Origin: JAEUMG01 sp963805405
Lineage (GTDB): Bacteria > Pseudomonadota > Alphaproteobacteria > Rhizobiales > Aestuariivirgaceae
Assembly: GCA_963805405.1 (NCBI GenBank)
Contig: CAWDUC010000005.1
Span: 12,469 to 76,468 of the forward strand
Length of the DNA: 64,000 bases
Reading direction: 5' to 3'
The position numbers and the translations under genes were made by a program. Positions 1-7,909 of this stretch are shown piece after piece (within the stretch, counting starts at the first letter, position 1; each line of letters starts with the position of its first letter). The notes beneath the pieces were generated by a model. The model had not been told where the DNA came from and searched no databases. It saw nothing but the letters and a program-made list of their open reading frames with translations.

Positions 1-563
1 TGGGGAAGGCGTTCGATGAATTCTTCCGCTCCCGCGAGCCTCGCCGCACGCACGGCGTCTTCAAAGCTAAGCCCGTGCCGGCCGGCGATAATGTTATCCT
101 TCACCGAGCCGCGAAAGAGGAAATTGTCCTGCAACACGACTCCGAAGCTTTGACGCAGGTGGCGTAAGTTGATTTCGCGAAGATCCGTTCCATCTATCTT
201 TATGCTGCCGGAATAGTCGCGGTTACCTTCGCTTGCCAACTTATTGATATTCGGCGTCGACCAGCCTTGCTGCTTCTGGATGAACGGAATGCCGACTTCG
301 CCGACCGCTGTATCGTCCCACATGATGTGGATTATATTGGGCGGTTGACCGAACTTCTTGCGGAGTTCCGCCAGCTTTGCAGCGAGTTCCTTGTCCTGAA
401 CCGCCCACTGCTCGCCATGCTGAGCGTCAAGTATGTAATACTCGGAGTTGTGGATTATCTTGCTGTCGTCGGCTGCAACAGGTTGATTGAAGTTGAGCGC
501 TGCTACCGACAGAACCAGTATCGCTGTGCTTAGAAAAGTCCCGACGCGCTTCTTCATGTCCAT
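1..563 (-). pseudogene. Chimeric ORF: sulfatase N-terminus joined in frame to ABC-transporter ATPase, runs off the window edge
   Basis: Reading leftwards from an ATG at 563 there is a signal peptide (MDMKKRVGTFLSTAIL), then a sulfatase-family start with the metal-binding stretch NIIHIMWDD and the typical TPNINKLASEG. After about 113 codons (near position 225) the same frame turns into the middle of an ABC ATPase: GSIKIDGTDLREINL, a Q-loop VVLQDNFLF and the helical segment LAGAEEFIERLP, as in type I secretion exporters. The sulfatase part lacks its formylglycine Cys region and the ABC part lacks membrane domain and Walker A, so neither enzyme could work. It may be a deletion fusion or an assembly join. 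The divergent LysR gene at 765 would be a natural regulator for the sulfatase. Confidence 0.6.
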
Positions 564-764
564 GGTCCCGATCACCTTTTCCGCACGGCTACACCGCATT
601 CTTGTTCGACGCCCCCGGCATCACATCCAGTACCGCGAAGGTTACTCGTCTTCTTCGCTCAACCGGATAGATTTTGCATGCGGGCGAACTCGCGGAATGC
701 TCCACTATGCTAATCGAAAATCCTTGTCTAATACCAACATTGATATCGGGCGATAACGACTGCG

Positions 765-1680
765 ATGCATACAATTCGACAACTTGAGATAATCAGAACG
801 CTCGCGGAGCACCGGCACTTTGGCCGGGCGGCATCCGCACTGGGCGTGTCGCAACCGGCTTTGACGCGCAGCCTCAAGCAGATTGAGGACATCGCTGGGG
901 GTGCAACTTTTCGACCGGGAGGGCGGGGTCGCCCCGACGATATTCGGGAAAATCGTGCTCGAGCGTGGCGCGACAGTGCTTGTAAGCTTTGCGGAGATGA
1001 TGCGCGAAGTATTGTTGGCCAAGAATGTCGACCTTGGCGAGTTGAGGATAGCCGTTGGCCCTTATCCTTCCGACATATCTCGTAAGGAAAACGGTCGGCC
1101 TGCTCTGCTCGCAGCATCCCATGCTAACGGTCGAATTTATCGCGGCGGACACGGAAAACTCGTTGGACGAGATCGTTTCCGGCAAGTCCGATCTCTGGGT
1201 GGCTGATATTTCAGCGGCCAGCGAGAATCCTGAGCTTGAGACGGAACTGGTCCGCGATAGCCAAATGAGACTATTCATAGAGCCGGTCATCCGCTCGCGG
1301 GGAAACGCAAATTGGACCTGGATGATACCCTCAATTATCCATGGGTTGGTCCCAACGTCCCACCCCGTATTGCGAGGATATTGCCGCGGGAGAACAAGGC
1401 ATTCGGTCAGTTCGAAAAAGCTACCAACTGGTTTCGACCGCAAATCATTGTCCAGTCATTCGGAGAAATGGTCGAGATCGTTCAGAACGGAGACGCGTTG
1501 AGCTTCGCGATGCCTTCCCAGATCAAGGCGCGACCCGACAGCGACGCGTTCAAGATACTGCCGATCCAAACTCCGTGGCTCGCGCTGCGCTATGGATTTG
1601 CGACCAGGCGTAACCGCTCGCTCTCGCCCGCGCTCGCCCTTCTCATGAGGGGCATTCGAACAATCGAAAGCAAGTATTAG
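765..1680 (+). pseudogene. LysR-family transcriptional regulator, frame broken three times
   Basis: The N-terminus MHTIRQLEIIRTLAEHRHFG with AASALGVSQPALTRSLKQIE is a clear LysR winged helix-turn-helix. The protein continues in other frames: LGVQLFDREGG from about 892, then TVGLLCSQHPMLTVEFIAAD from about 1090, then LNYPWVGPNVPPRIARILPR from about 1310 to the stop at 1680. Joined, these give about 305 residues, the normal LysR length with an effector-binding domain. The first break is explained by one extra base near 892. The gene is divergent from the sulfatase-like start at 563 with about 200 bases between, the usual LysR/target layout. Family assignment is firm; whether the breaks are real decay or sequencing indels is not decidable here. 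Confidence 0.75.
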
Positions 1681-2017
1681 AGTTCTGAACCATTCAAGTC
1701 TTCGGCGGTGCGTCGACAAAATCCAAAGCCGATATTGTATCGTCGGCCCAGTCGCCAATAGCGATCGCAGTTGCGGCGCTTCAGCGCTTCAGTCGGGTGC
1801 CCGGTGGGCAGGAACGGAATTGGACTTCTGTGAGGAACCGCTCGAGTTCTGGTGCTCACCCTTCAGCATGATGGAAGCACGTCTGTTCGGCATAACGAAT
1901 GGGTCGTTGTGCCGGCGCCTACCTACACCTCTTGCCGATACACATCGTCGGCACACACAACCGATACACGAGCGGCACGTGACGTTTTATATATATCAAT
2001 AAAATCAATTGTTTAAA
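1681..2017. other. Intergenic stretch with no convincing gene
   Basis: About 340 bases between the LysR stop and the 3' end of tRNA-Thr. Short open frames exist on both strands but none resembles a known protein. The part next to the tRNA (about 1985-2017) is AT-rich. I see no integrase, although the 3' side of a tRNA is where an island would insert. Confidence 0.5.
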
Positions 2018-2092
2018 TGGTGCTGCGAGAGAGGATTGAACTCTCGACCTCCCCCTTACCAAGGGGGTGCTCTACCACTGAGCTACCGCAGC
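2018..2092 (-). tRNA. tRNA-Thr (anticodon GGT)
   Basis: Read on the minus strand from 2092 the sequence folds as a cloverleaf: acceptor GCTGCGG pairing with TCGCAGC, D arm GCTC-AGTGGTA-GAGC, anticodon stem CCCCC/GGGGG with loop TTGGTAA (anticodon GGT, threonine), T arm GAGAG-TTCAATC-CTCTC, discriminator A and an encoded CCA ending at 2018. Length 75 including CCA. All stems are paired, apart from a G-T type pair at the acceptor, so the gene looks functional. Confidence 0.95.
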
Positions 2093-2231
2093 GCACGAGG
2101 AGCGGCTCGCCGGCGCGCCAGAGGCGTTCCGGGAGGCGGCGCGACTAGTGCCACACTGCCCTGCAGCAATCAAGCCGTTGTCGTATGGGTCGCCTTGACA
2201 GCCGGCGCGCCATCGCTGAAATTAACGGCAA

Positions 2232-2381
2232 ATGGCCAAGGAACCCGCCAAATCCGCCGACCGATCCAGGCGCCTCGCCAAGGCGCTCAAGGCCAATCTG
2301 GCCAGGCGCAAGGCGCAAGGTCGTGCGCGCAAGGCCACACCCGAGCCAAAAACACGTGTGGAGGCGCCGAAACCCGATTAA
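2232..2381 (+). CDS. Small basic hypothetical protein upstream of murA
   Basis: A 49-residue ORF starting MAKEPAKSADRSRRLAKALK, rich in Lys, Arg and Ala, with a helical basic stretch (KANLARRKAQGRARK) and a Pro-rich acidic/basic tail ending EAPKPD. It lies 107 bases before murA on the same strand. Small Ala/Lys/Arg-rich proteins occur at this position in related genomes, from memory. No function can be assigned. The composition suggests a cytoplasmic nucleic-acid or ribosome-associated protein, but that is only inference. Confidence 0.6.
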   Translation: MAKEPAKSADRSRRLAKALKANLARRKAQGRARKATPEPKTRVEAPKPD

Positions 2382-2488
2382 AACTTGCCCCTTTGCAGCC
2401 ATTTATGCGACTTAGGCTCCAGATTCGCACGGGGAAGGCGCAGCTGCCGGGGCCAATTTCCGGCGCTTTCTGAAGGGGATTCCACGAC

Positions 2489-3781
2489 ATGGATCGCATC
2501 CGCATTGGCGGCGGCAACAAGCTCAATGGCACCATTCCGATCAGCGGTGCCAAGAATGCCGCGCTGCCCTTGATGATCGCTTCGCTGCTCAGCGAAGACA
2601 CGCTCACCCTGCGCAATACGCCGCGGCTGGCCGATGTCAGGCTCCTGCAGCGCATCCTGCAAAATCACGGCGTCGACATCTCCACTGACGGCAAGCGCGC
2701 CGGCCAAAGCGGCCAGGTGGGCGAAACTTTGCGGCTCACGGCCCGCACCATTGCCGATACCACGGCGCCCTATGATCTCGTTTCCAAGATGCGGGCGAGT
2801 TTCTGGGTGCTGGGTCCGCTTCTCGCCCGCTGCGGCGTGGCCAAGGTCTCGCTGCCCGGCGGCTGCGCCATCGGCACGCGGCCGGTCGATCTCCACATCA
2901 TGGCCATGGAACAGCTTGGTGCGACCATCGCGATCGAAGCCGGCTATGTGCTGGCGACAGCCCCTAAAGGGCTCACCGGAAACCGTATTTCTTTTCCAAA
3001 GGTCTCCGTCGGTGCCACCCACGCCGCGCTGATGGCGGCGACGCTCGCCAAGGGCGATACGATCATCGAAAATGCCGCACAGGAGCCGGAAATCGGCGAT
3101 GTCGCGGAATGCCTCGTCAAGATGGGCGCCAAGATCGAGGGCATCAATTCGCCAACGCTGAAGGTTACCGGCGTTTCGTCGCTGCACGGAACCGATCACA
3201 CGGTGATCGCCGATCGCATCGAGACCGGAACCTATGCCATGGCGGTTGCCATGACCGGCGGCGATGTCATGCTCCAGGGGGCTCGCCCCGACACGCTCGA
3301 CACGGTCATTGATGTCCTTGCCGATTCCGAAGTCGATATCCGCAAAACCAATGACGGCCTGCGCATCCTGCGCAATGGCGCTGGCATCGCTCCGATCCGC
3401 GTTGAGACCCAGCCCTATCCGGGGTTTCCGACCGATCTCCAGGCGCAATTGATGGCTCTGATGACAAAGGCGAAGGGCACGTCGGTCATTCGCGAAACCA
3501 TCTTCGAGAACCGCTTCATGCATGTGCAGGAACTGGCGCGCCTCGGCGCCGATATTCAGCTCCAGGGTGATAGTGCGGAGATCAGGGGCGTCGAGAAGCT
3601 CACCGGCGCGCCGGTGATGGCAACCGATCTGAGAGCCTCGGTGTCGCTGGTCATTGCCGCACTCGCCGCCGAGGGCGATACGATGCTGCATCGCGTATAC
3701 CACCTCGATCGCGGCTTTGATTCGCTCGAGCAGAAGCTCAGGGATTGCGGCGCCGATATCGAGCGTATCGCCGGGCAGTGA
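2489..3781 (+). CDS. murA: UDP-N-acetylglucosamine 1-carboxyvinyltransferase
   Basis: MurA transfers enolpyruvate from PEP to UDP-GlcNAc, the first committed step of peptidoglycan synthesis in the cytoplasm. The 430-residue product has the usual length. Visible motifs are the N-terminal ISGAKNAALPLMIASLL, containing the catalytic Lys-Asn pair, and the active-site loop GGCAIGTRPVDLH, whose Cys (about residue 117) is the fosfomycin target; the domain-2 stretch QPYPGFPTDLQAQ is also present. ATG at 2489 follows a GAAGGGG ribosome site about 10 bases upstream. It heads a row of same-strand genes ending with yacG. Confidence 0.97.
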   Translation: MDRIRIGGGNKLNGTIPISGAKNAALPLMIASLLSEDTLTLRNTPRLADVRLLQRILQNHGVDISTDGKRAGQSGQVGETLRLTARTIADTTAPYDLVSKMRASFWVLGPLLARCGVAKVSLPGGCAIGTRPVDLHIMAMEQLGATIAIEAGYVLATAPKGLTGNRISFPKVSVGATHAALMAATLAKGDTIIENAAQEPEIGDVAECLVKMGAKIEGINSPTLKVTGVSSLHGTDHTVIADRIETGTYAMAVAMTGGDVMLQGARPDTLDTVIDVLADSEVDIRKTNDGLRILRNGAGIAPIRVETQPYPGFPTDLQAQLMALMTKAKGTSVIRETIFENRFMHVQELARLGADIQLQGDSAEIRGVEKLTGAPVMATDLRASVSLVIAALAAEGDTMLHRVYHLDRGFDSLEQKLRDCGADIERIAGQ

Positions 3782-3794
3782 GACCAGGTCCGAC

Positions 3795-4223
3795 GTGCTC
3801 AAACTTACCGCTTTCGATGCCGACGACCTGGCGGTCATTTCCGCACAGATGCAGGACGCGGTCATCCTCATCGGCGACATCCGCTATCTGAAGCGCGCCG
3901 GCAAGCTGGTGCTCGTCGCCAATCGTTTCGCATGGGACGAGACCGGACCTGCCCATAGCGCCTTCCACCGCCGGCGCGCTGGCCTTCACTTCGACCGCGT
4001 TACCGAGGTGAAAGCGCAGAACATCCGCCAGGAAGACCCGCAAGCAGTCCTGTCGCTGCTTGCGATAACCTTCGAGCCGAGCGATGAGCCATCTGGCAAG
4101 ATCCGGCTCGATTTTTCCGGCGGCGGACACATCGAGGCGACCGTCGAATGCATCGAAGCAGCCCTTGATGATCTGGGTCCGGACTGGGAGACAGCCCACA
4201 TGCCGAGCCACGAGACGGGCTGA
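3795..4223 (+). CDS. DUF2948 family protein
   Basis: 142 residues from a GTG start 14 bases after murA: (V)LKLTAFDADDLAVISAQMQD, then IGDIRYLKRAGKLVLVANRF, a late KIRLDFSGGGHIEATVE, and a C-terminus GPDWETAHMPSHETG. This matches my memory of DUF2948, a small uncharacterised alphaproteobacterial family found next to murA and hisD. No catalytic motif is evident and no signal peptide, so it is probably cytoplasmic. The GTG start is chosen because upstream in-frame codons would lie inside murA. Function unknown. Confidence 0.85.
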   Translation: MLKLTAFDADDLAVISAQMQDAVILIGDIRYLKRAGKLVLVANRFAWDETGPAHSAFHRRRAGLHFDRVTEVKAQNIRQEDPQAVLSLLAITFEPSDEPSGKIRLDFSGGGHIEATVECIEAALDDLGPDWETAHMPSHETG

Positions 4224-4269
4224 AGGAAGCGGCTGTCGCCGGAACCTGCGATCTGGCATAGGCATCGCC

Positions 4270-4749
4270 ATGACGGAGAAGCCGCGCAACCGCCTCATTG
4301 CTATCGGTCTCGGCCAGGGTCTTGGGCCCGGCCGCTCGGCCGACGCCGAGCATGAGCGGCGGATCGCGATCTACGATCTTCTCGAAGAGAACAGCTTTTC
4401 CCTCGATGGCCGCGAGGACGGCCCATACCGTCTAGAATTGTCGGCTGTCGAAGGCCGGCTCGTCTTCGATATTCGCAGCGAGGCAGGAGAGCCCCTCATC
4501 GCGATCGGATTGGCGCTCTCACCATTCCGCCGCATCATCAAAGATTATTTCCTGATGTGCGAGAGCTATCATCAGGCAATCCGCACCGCGACGCCCAGCC
4601 AGATCGAGACGATCGATATGGCGCGGCGGTCGCTCCACAATGAAGGGAGTGAGATTCTGCGCGAGCGGCTCTCCGGCAAGGCCGCGCTCGACTTCGACAC
4701 TGGGCGCCGGCTCTTCACCCTGGTCAGCGTATTGCACTGGCGCGGATGA
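4270..4749 (+). CDS. UPF0262 family protein
   Basis: 159 residues beginning MTEKPRNRLIAIGLGQ. Family-typical pieces are ERRIAIYDLLEENSF near residue 30, the strand-rich GPYRLELSAVEGRLVFDI, LALSPFRRIIKDYFLMCESY and the C-terminal FDTGRRLFTLVSVLHWRG. UPF0262 is a conserved alphaproteobacterial family of unknown role, usually placed after hisD and before a low-molecular-weight phosphatase gene. Here it directly follows DUF2948 and no hisD is present. Its stop overlaps the next start by four bases (ATGA), indicating translational coupling. Confidence 0.88.
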   Translation: MTEKPRNRLIAIGLGQGLGPGRSADAEHERRIAIYDLLEENSFSLDGREDGPYRLELSAVEGRLVFDIRSEAGEPLIAIGLALSPFRRIIKDYFLMCESYHQAIRTATPSQIETIDMARRSLHNEGSEILRERLSGKAALDFDTGRRLFTLVSVLHWRG

Positions 4750-5192
4750 GCGGCGACCTTCCCGGGGCGGTCCTCTTCGCCTGCACGCAGAACGCCATTC
4801 GCTCCCCAATGGCGGCGGGACTAATGAAGCACTTCTACGGGCACAAGGTGTTCATCGCGAGCTGCGGCATCAAGCCGACTGAGGCCGACCCGTTCATGAT
4901 CGCAGTCATGGATGAAATCGGCATCGACATGAAGAAACACCGTGCCCAGAGTTTCGACGACCTCGAGGATTCGAGTTTCGATGTGGTGATTTCGCTGTCG
5001 CCGGAAGCGCATCACCGGGCTCTGGAAATGACCCGCACCATGGCGATCGAGGCGGAGTACTGGCCCACCCTCGATCCTTCCGTCGTCTCGGGCAATCGCG
5101 AGCAGATGCTTGATGCCTATAGGCAGGTGCGCGACGGGCTGATGAAGCGGTTGCGCGAGCGTTTCGGGGCACTCGGCGCGCGCGGCGTCTGA
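4746..5192 (+). CDS. Low-molecular-weight protein-tyrosine phosphatase / arsenate reductase-like protein
   Basis: 148 residues. The N-terminal loop FACTQNAIRSPMAAGLMKHF fits the CX5R-S phosphate-binding loop of LMW phosphatases (Cys about residue 13, Arg-Ser at 18-19). The C-terminal YWPTLDPSVVSGNREQMLDAYR contains the general-acid Asp-Pro. This alphaproteobacterial subgroup is annotated either as phosphotyrosine phosphatase or ArsC-like. No arsenic genes are nearby; the conserved position between UPF0262 and infA points to a housekeeping role. The start overlaps the preceding stop (ATGA at 4746). Confidence 0.85.
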   Translation: MSGDLPGAVLFACTQNAIRSPMAAGLMKHFYGHKVFIASCGIKPTEADPFMIAVMDEIGIDMKKHRAQSFDDLEDSSFDVVISLSPEAHHRALEMTRTMAIEAEYWPTLDPSVVSGNREQMLDAYRQVRDGLMKRLRERFGALGARGV

Positions 5193-5278
5193 AACGGTGC
5201 CGCCTTGATTTCGGGGCGTATCCGGTTCATACCGCGCCAGCCGCGGCGCTTGCCCGGCGCGGCCAACCAGGGATATTC

Positions 5279-5497
5279 ATGGCAAAAGAAGAACTACTCG
5301 AATTCGAAGGCACGGTGACCGAGCTTCTCCCCAACGCGACCTTCCGCGTTATGCTCGACAATAAGCACGAAATCATCGCTCACACCGCCGGCAAGATGCG
5401 CAAGAACCGCATCCGCGTGCTGGCCGGCGACCGGGTCATGGTCGAAATGACGCCCTATGACCTGACCAAGGGGCGCATCAACTACCGCTTCAAATAG
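5279..5497 (+). CDS. infA: Translation initiation factor IF-1
   Basis: 72 residues, the standard IF-1 length, beginning MAKEELLEFEGTVTELLPNA and ending with the invariant-looking MTPYDLTKGRINYRFK. It is an S1/OB-fold protein that occupies the ribosomal A site during initiation. The gene has its own 86-base upstream gap after the phosphatase gene, which may carry a promoter, and is followed after six bases by maf, so infA-maf-yacG are probably co-transcribed. Confidence 0.98.
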   Translation: MAKEELLEFEGTVTELLPNATFRVMLDNKHEIIAHTAGKMRKNRIRVLAGDRVMVEMTPYDLTKGRINYRFK

Positions 5498-5503
5498 CAC
5501 CCG

Positions 5504-6136
5504 ATGGCCGAACAAAGCGTCAAGCTAGTCCTCGCAAGCGCCTCGCCGCGGCGCCTTTCCTTGCTTGAGCGCGCCGGCATCGTACCGGACCTCCTGAACC
5601 CCGCCGATATTGATGAGACGCCGGGCCGCCGCGAGACGCCGCGCCGCCTTTCGCTGCGACTCGCCCAGGAGAAGGCCAAGGCCGTTCTCCATGCGCCACA
5701 AGTGAAGGCGCTGGGATCTCTCGTCTACATTCTCGCCTGCGACACGGTCGTCGGGCTCGGCCGCCGCAATTTGCCCAAGGCCGAAACCGAGGAACAAGCC
5801 GTCGATTGCCTGTGGCTGCTGTCGGGCCGCGCGCATTGGGTCTATTCCTCCGTCTGCCTGATTGATCCCAAAGGAACGGTCCGGACCCGCTGTTCCGAAA
5901 CCAAGGTTCGCTTCAAGCGCTTTTCGCGCGAGGACGTCGATACCTACATCAAATCCGGCGAGTGGCGCGGCAAAGCGGGTGGCTATGCCATTCAGGGCCG
6001 TGCTGAAGTCTTCGTTAGGCACTTGAGCGGATCGCATTCGGGCGTCATCGGCCTGCCGCTCTACGAGACCATCCACCTACTTCAAGGCGCCGGCTATCCT
6101 GTTTATTACAACTGGATGGCTAACGCCGTCAGTTGA
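5504..6136 (+). CDS. maf: Maf-family nucleotide pyrophosphatase
   Basis: 210 residues. The N-terminal VLASASPRRLSLLERAGI is the Maf signature (SxSPRR). The central ACDTVVGLGRRNLPKAE is the DT(V)V metal/nucleotide site, and GYAIQGRAEVFVRHLSGSHSGVIGLPLYET is the C-terminal hallmark. Maf proteins hydrolyse non-canonical or methylated nucleoside triphosphates in the cytoplasm. Start ATG at 5504 is six bases after infA, and the stop TGA lies two bases before the yacG start. Confidence 0.93.
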   Translation: MAEQSVKLVLASASPRRLSLLERAGIVPDLLNPADIDETPGRRETPRRLSLRLAQEKAKAVLHAPQVKALGSLVYILACDTVVGLGRRNLPKAETEEQAVDCLWLLSGRAHWVYSSVCLIDPKGTVRTRCSETKVRFKRFSREDVDTYIKSGEWRGKAGGYAIQGRAEVFVRHLSGSHSGVIGLPLYETIHLLQGAGYPVYYNWMANAVS

Positions 6137-6138
6137 TC

Positions 6139-6342
6139 ATGGGCGAGACCATCCGCCTCCGGCCGCGCCGCCCCTGCCCGATCTGCGGCAAGCCTTCGCA
6201 ACAACGCTATCATCCCTTCTGCTCGTCGCGCTGCGCCGATATCGACCTCAGCAAATGGCTTGGCGGGAATTATGCGATTCCAGCCGAAGAGGCGGAGACG
6301 CCGGAGAGTGTGGAACCGCCGAAGAAGGAAGAGGATACTTAA
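6139..6342 (+). CDS. yacG: DNA gyrase inhibitor YacG, zinc-binding
   Basis: 67 residues with the YacG zinc site CPICGK ... FCSSRCADIDLSKWLGGNY (four Cys). The C-terminus is acidic and Pro/Glu-rich (EEAETPESVEPPKKEEDT), as usual. YacG binds GyrB and inhibits gyrase in E. coli. An in-frame TTG exists at 6133 but overlaps the maf stop; ATG at 6139 is the better start. It ends the housekeeping run; the next gene is convergent. Confidence 0.93.
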   Translation: MGETIRLRPRRPCPICGKPSQQRYHPFCSSRCADIDLSKWLGGNYAIPAEEAETPESVEPPKKEEDT

Positions 6343-6376
6343 CCCTCTCGCCTCGCTGTCGCGATGGGAGGGAGGA

Positions 6377-7909
6377 TTAACTCTCCAATGTCGCGACCGT
6401 CTTCAGCGCGCCGTCGAGGGCATTTCCTTCTTCGTCGAGGAGTGCTGCCTCGCGCAGGCGCTTCAGCCATTGCGCGCCGTCCTCGCGCGGTTCAAGCAAG
6501 GGCACGGCGGAGAGCACGCGGTCGAATTTCGACTGGCCGCGTTCATGGGTATCGCTATAGCCCTTGATCAAGCGGCGGCAGCGGATGACTTCGACCGCCA
6601 GATCGTAATTGCGCGACGCCAGGCGTTCGGCCTCGGTGAGCCATTGTGCGGTATGGGCGCTCTCGACTTCGTGGCGCAATAATTTGCGCCGCATGCCGCG
6701 CATCCCGGCAAGCCCGTACAGCACGCCGAACCAGGCGAAGCCGTCGGTCCGCACATGCCGGCCGCGATCGAAAAGCGGATCGAGGAAACGGCACAGCGCT
6801 GGCTTCGATTCGATCCAGCGTGCCAAGCCCGTCGGCAATGTGCCGAGAACCTCGCGCAAGCGCGGATGCATGAACTCGGTGATGGTAAGCACCTCATCAT
6901 CCGAAGCTTTCATTTCATCGCGGACGCGCGTGAAGCGCGAACCCCGTGTCTTGGCATCGGCTACGCGGATGATGTCGTCATAGCACATGGCATTGGCGAG
7001 GTACTTCGCGGTCTCGCGCGTCAAGGCATAGTCGCGATAGCCGCCGCCCGAGTCCTCATCGAGCGCCAGCATCTTGCGCAGGCGATAGGCATAGTCACGG
7101 CCGTAGTCGAGATCCTGGAAATCGACGACCTTGGCGAGCCCGGCCGCCGCCATCGCCTGAACGCCAAGCGGGAGATCCGCCAGCAAGGATCCGGAGAGCT
7201 TCTCGTACTCGGCGAGCAATTCTTGCGGCCCCGTCATTTCCGCCAGCGCAACCTCGGGCTCGAGCCGCGGCGGAGAGGGGTTCGTCACCGCCTCGAAGGC
7301 GGCAGAGAAAGCTCGTAGACTCGCCTCGATGCCCTTGCCACCGGAGCGGATCGTTTCCTCAAAATTCTCTCGCGGAAACGGCAGAGCCCTCGAGCCCGCG
7401 AGCGCGCCAAAGAGGCTTGCCGAAATCACGCTGCCATTTCGCGCGCCAATGCTCTCCATGTCGAAGGCAATGAGGCGGTGCGACGCCTGTTTTGCGATAT
7501 CGAGCACTTTCGATGCATCGGCGATGCCATCGCCCGGCGCCATCTTCTCGCTTACCGCATAGGCACGATGCGCCGACGCGATCAGTGTCGTACGGTTCGG
7601 CGTCACGAGCCCGCGCATGATGGCACGACCGGCTTCCATGAGTTCGGCCGCGATGACGATATCGACATCGCCCGGCGCGGGCATGAGCGAGAGAACAGGC
7701 GTGCGCCCCGTCTCAGGCACCAGCTCCAAGTAATAGATCGTCGCACCGGTGCGTTGGGCAACGCCCGGCACCGACGTCGTCTGCGCGTAATAGTCATTTG
7801 CCTCGCTAAGATGGACGATCCAGTCGGCGAGTACGCCGCCGCCCTGCCCGCCAATGGCGAGGATGGCGAGTTTGATGATGTCGCGTTCTTCCGAGAATTT
7901 CCGCGTCAT
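6377..7909 (-). CDS. Indolepyruvate oxidoreductase subunit beta family protein
   Basis: 510 residues. The first about 190 residues form the pyruvate/ketoisovalerate oxidoreductase gamma-type domain, starting with LAILAIGGQGGGVLADWIV and containing TTSVPGVAQRTGATIYYLEL. The long C-terminal part (YGRDYAYRLRKMLALDEDSGGG, DYALTRETAKYLANAMCYDD) is the extension found in large alphaproteobacterial IorB-like proteins. With the subunit at 7906-10047 it should oxidise aryl or branched 2-oxoacids to acyl-CoA using ferredoxin. The true start is ATG 7909, which overlaps the alpha-subunit stop (ATGA); longer ORF starts lie inside the alpha gene. Substrate not determined. Confidence 0.88.
   Translation of the reverse strand: MTRKFSEERDIIKLAILAIGGQGGGVLADWIVHLSEANDYYAQTTSVPGVAQRTGATIYYLELVPETGRTPVLSLMPAPGDVDIVIAAELMEAGRAIMRGLVTPNRTTLIASAHRAYAVSEKMAPGDGIADASKVLDIAKQASHRLIAFDMESIGARNGSVISASLFGALAGSRALPFPRENFEETIRSGGKGIEASLRAFSAAFEAVTNPSPPRLEPEVALAEMTGPQELLAEYEKLSGSLLADLPLGVQAMAAAGLAKVVDFQDLDYGRDYAYRLRKMLALDEDSGGGYRDYALTRETAKYLANAMCYDDIIRVADAKTRGSRFTRVRDEMKASDDEVLTITEFMHPRLREVLGTLPTGLARWIESKPALCRFLDPLFDRGRHVRTDGFAWFGVLYGLAGMRGMRRKLLRHEVESAHTAQWLTEAERLASRNYDLAVEVIRCRRLIKGYSDTHERGQSKFDRVLSAVPLLEPREDGAQWLKRLREAALLDEEGNALDGALKTVATLES

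Noticed and set aside
1..2092. Genomic island inserted at tRNA-Thr
   Set aside because: The tRNA is intact and the left flank is odd, but no integrase, no direct repeat and no second boundary can be seen in the window.
2009..2473. 154-residue plus-strand ORF across the tRNA region
   Set aside because: It reads through the antisense of tRNA-Thr and over the real 49-residue gene at 2232; composition is Arg/Ala-rich shadow sequence.
2378..3880. 500-residue minus-strand ORF opposite murA
   Set aside because: A GC-driven antisense shadow of a highly conserved enzyme, with no recognisable domain.
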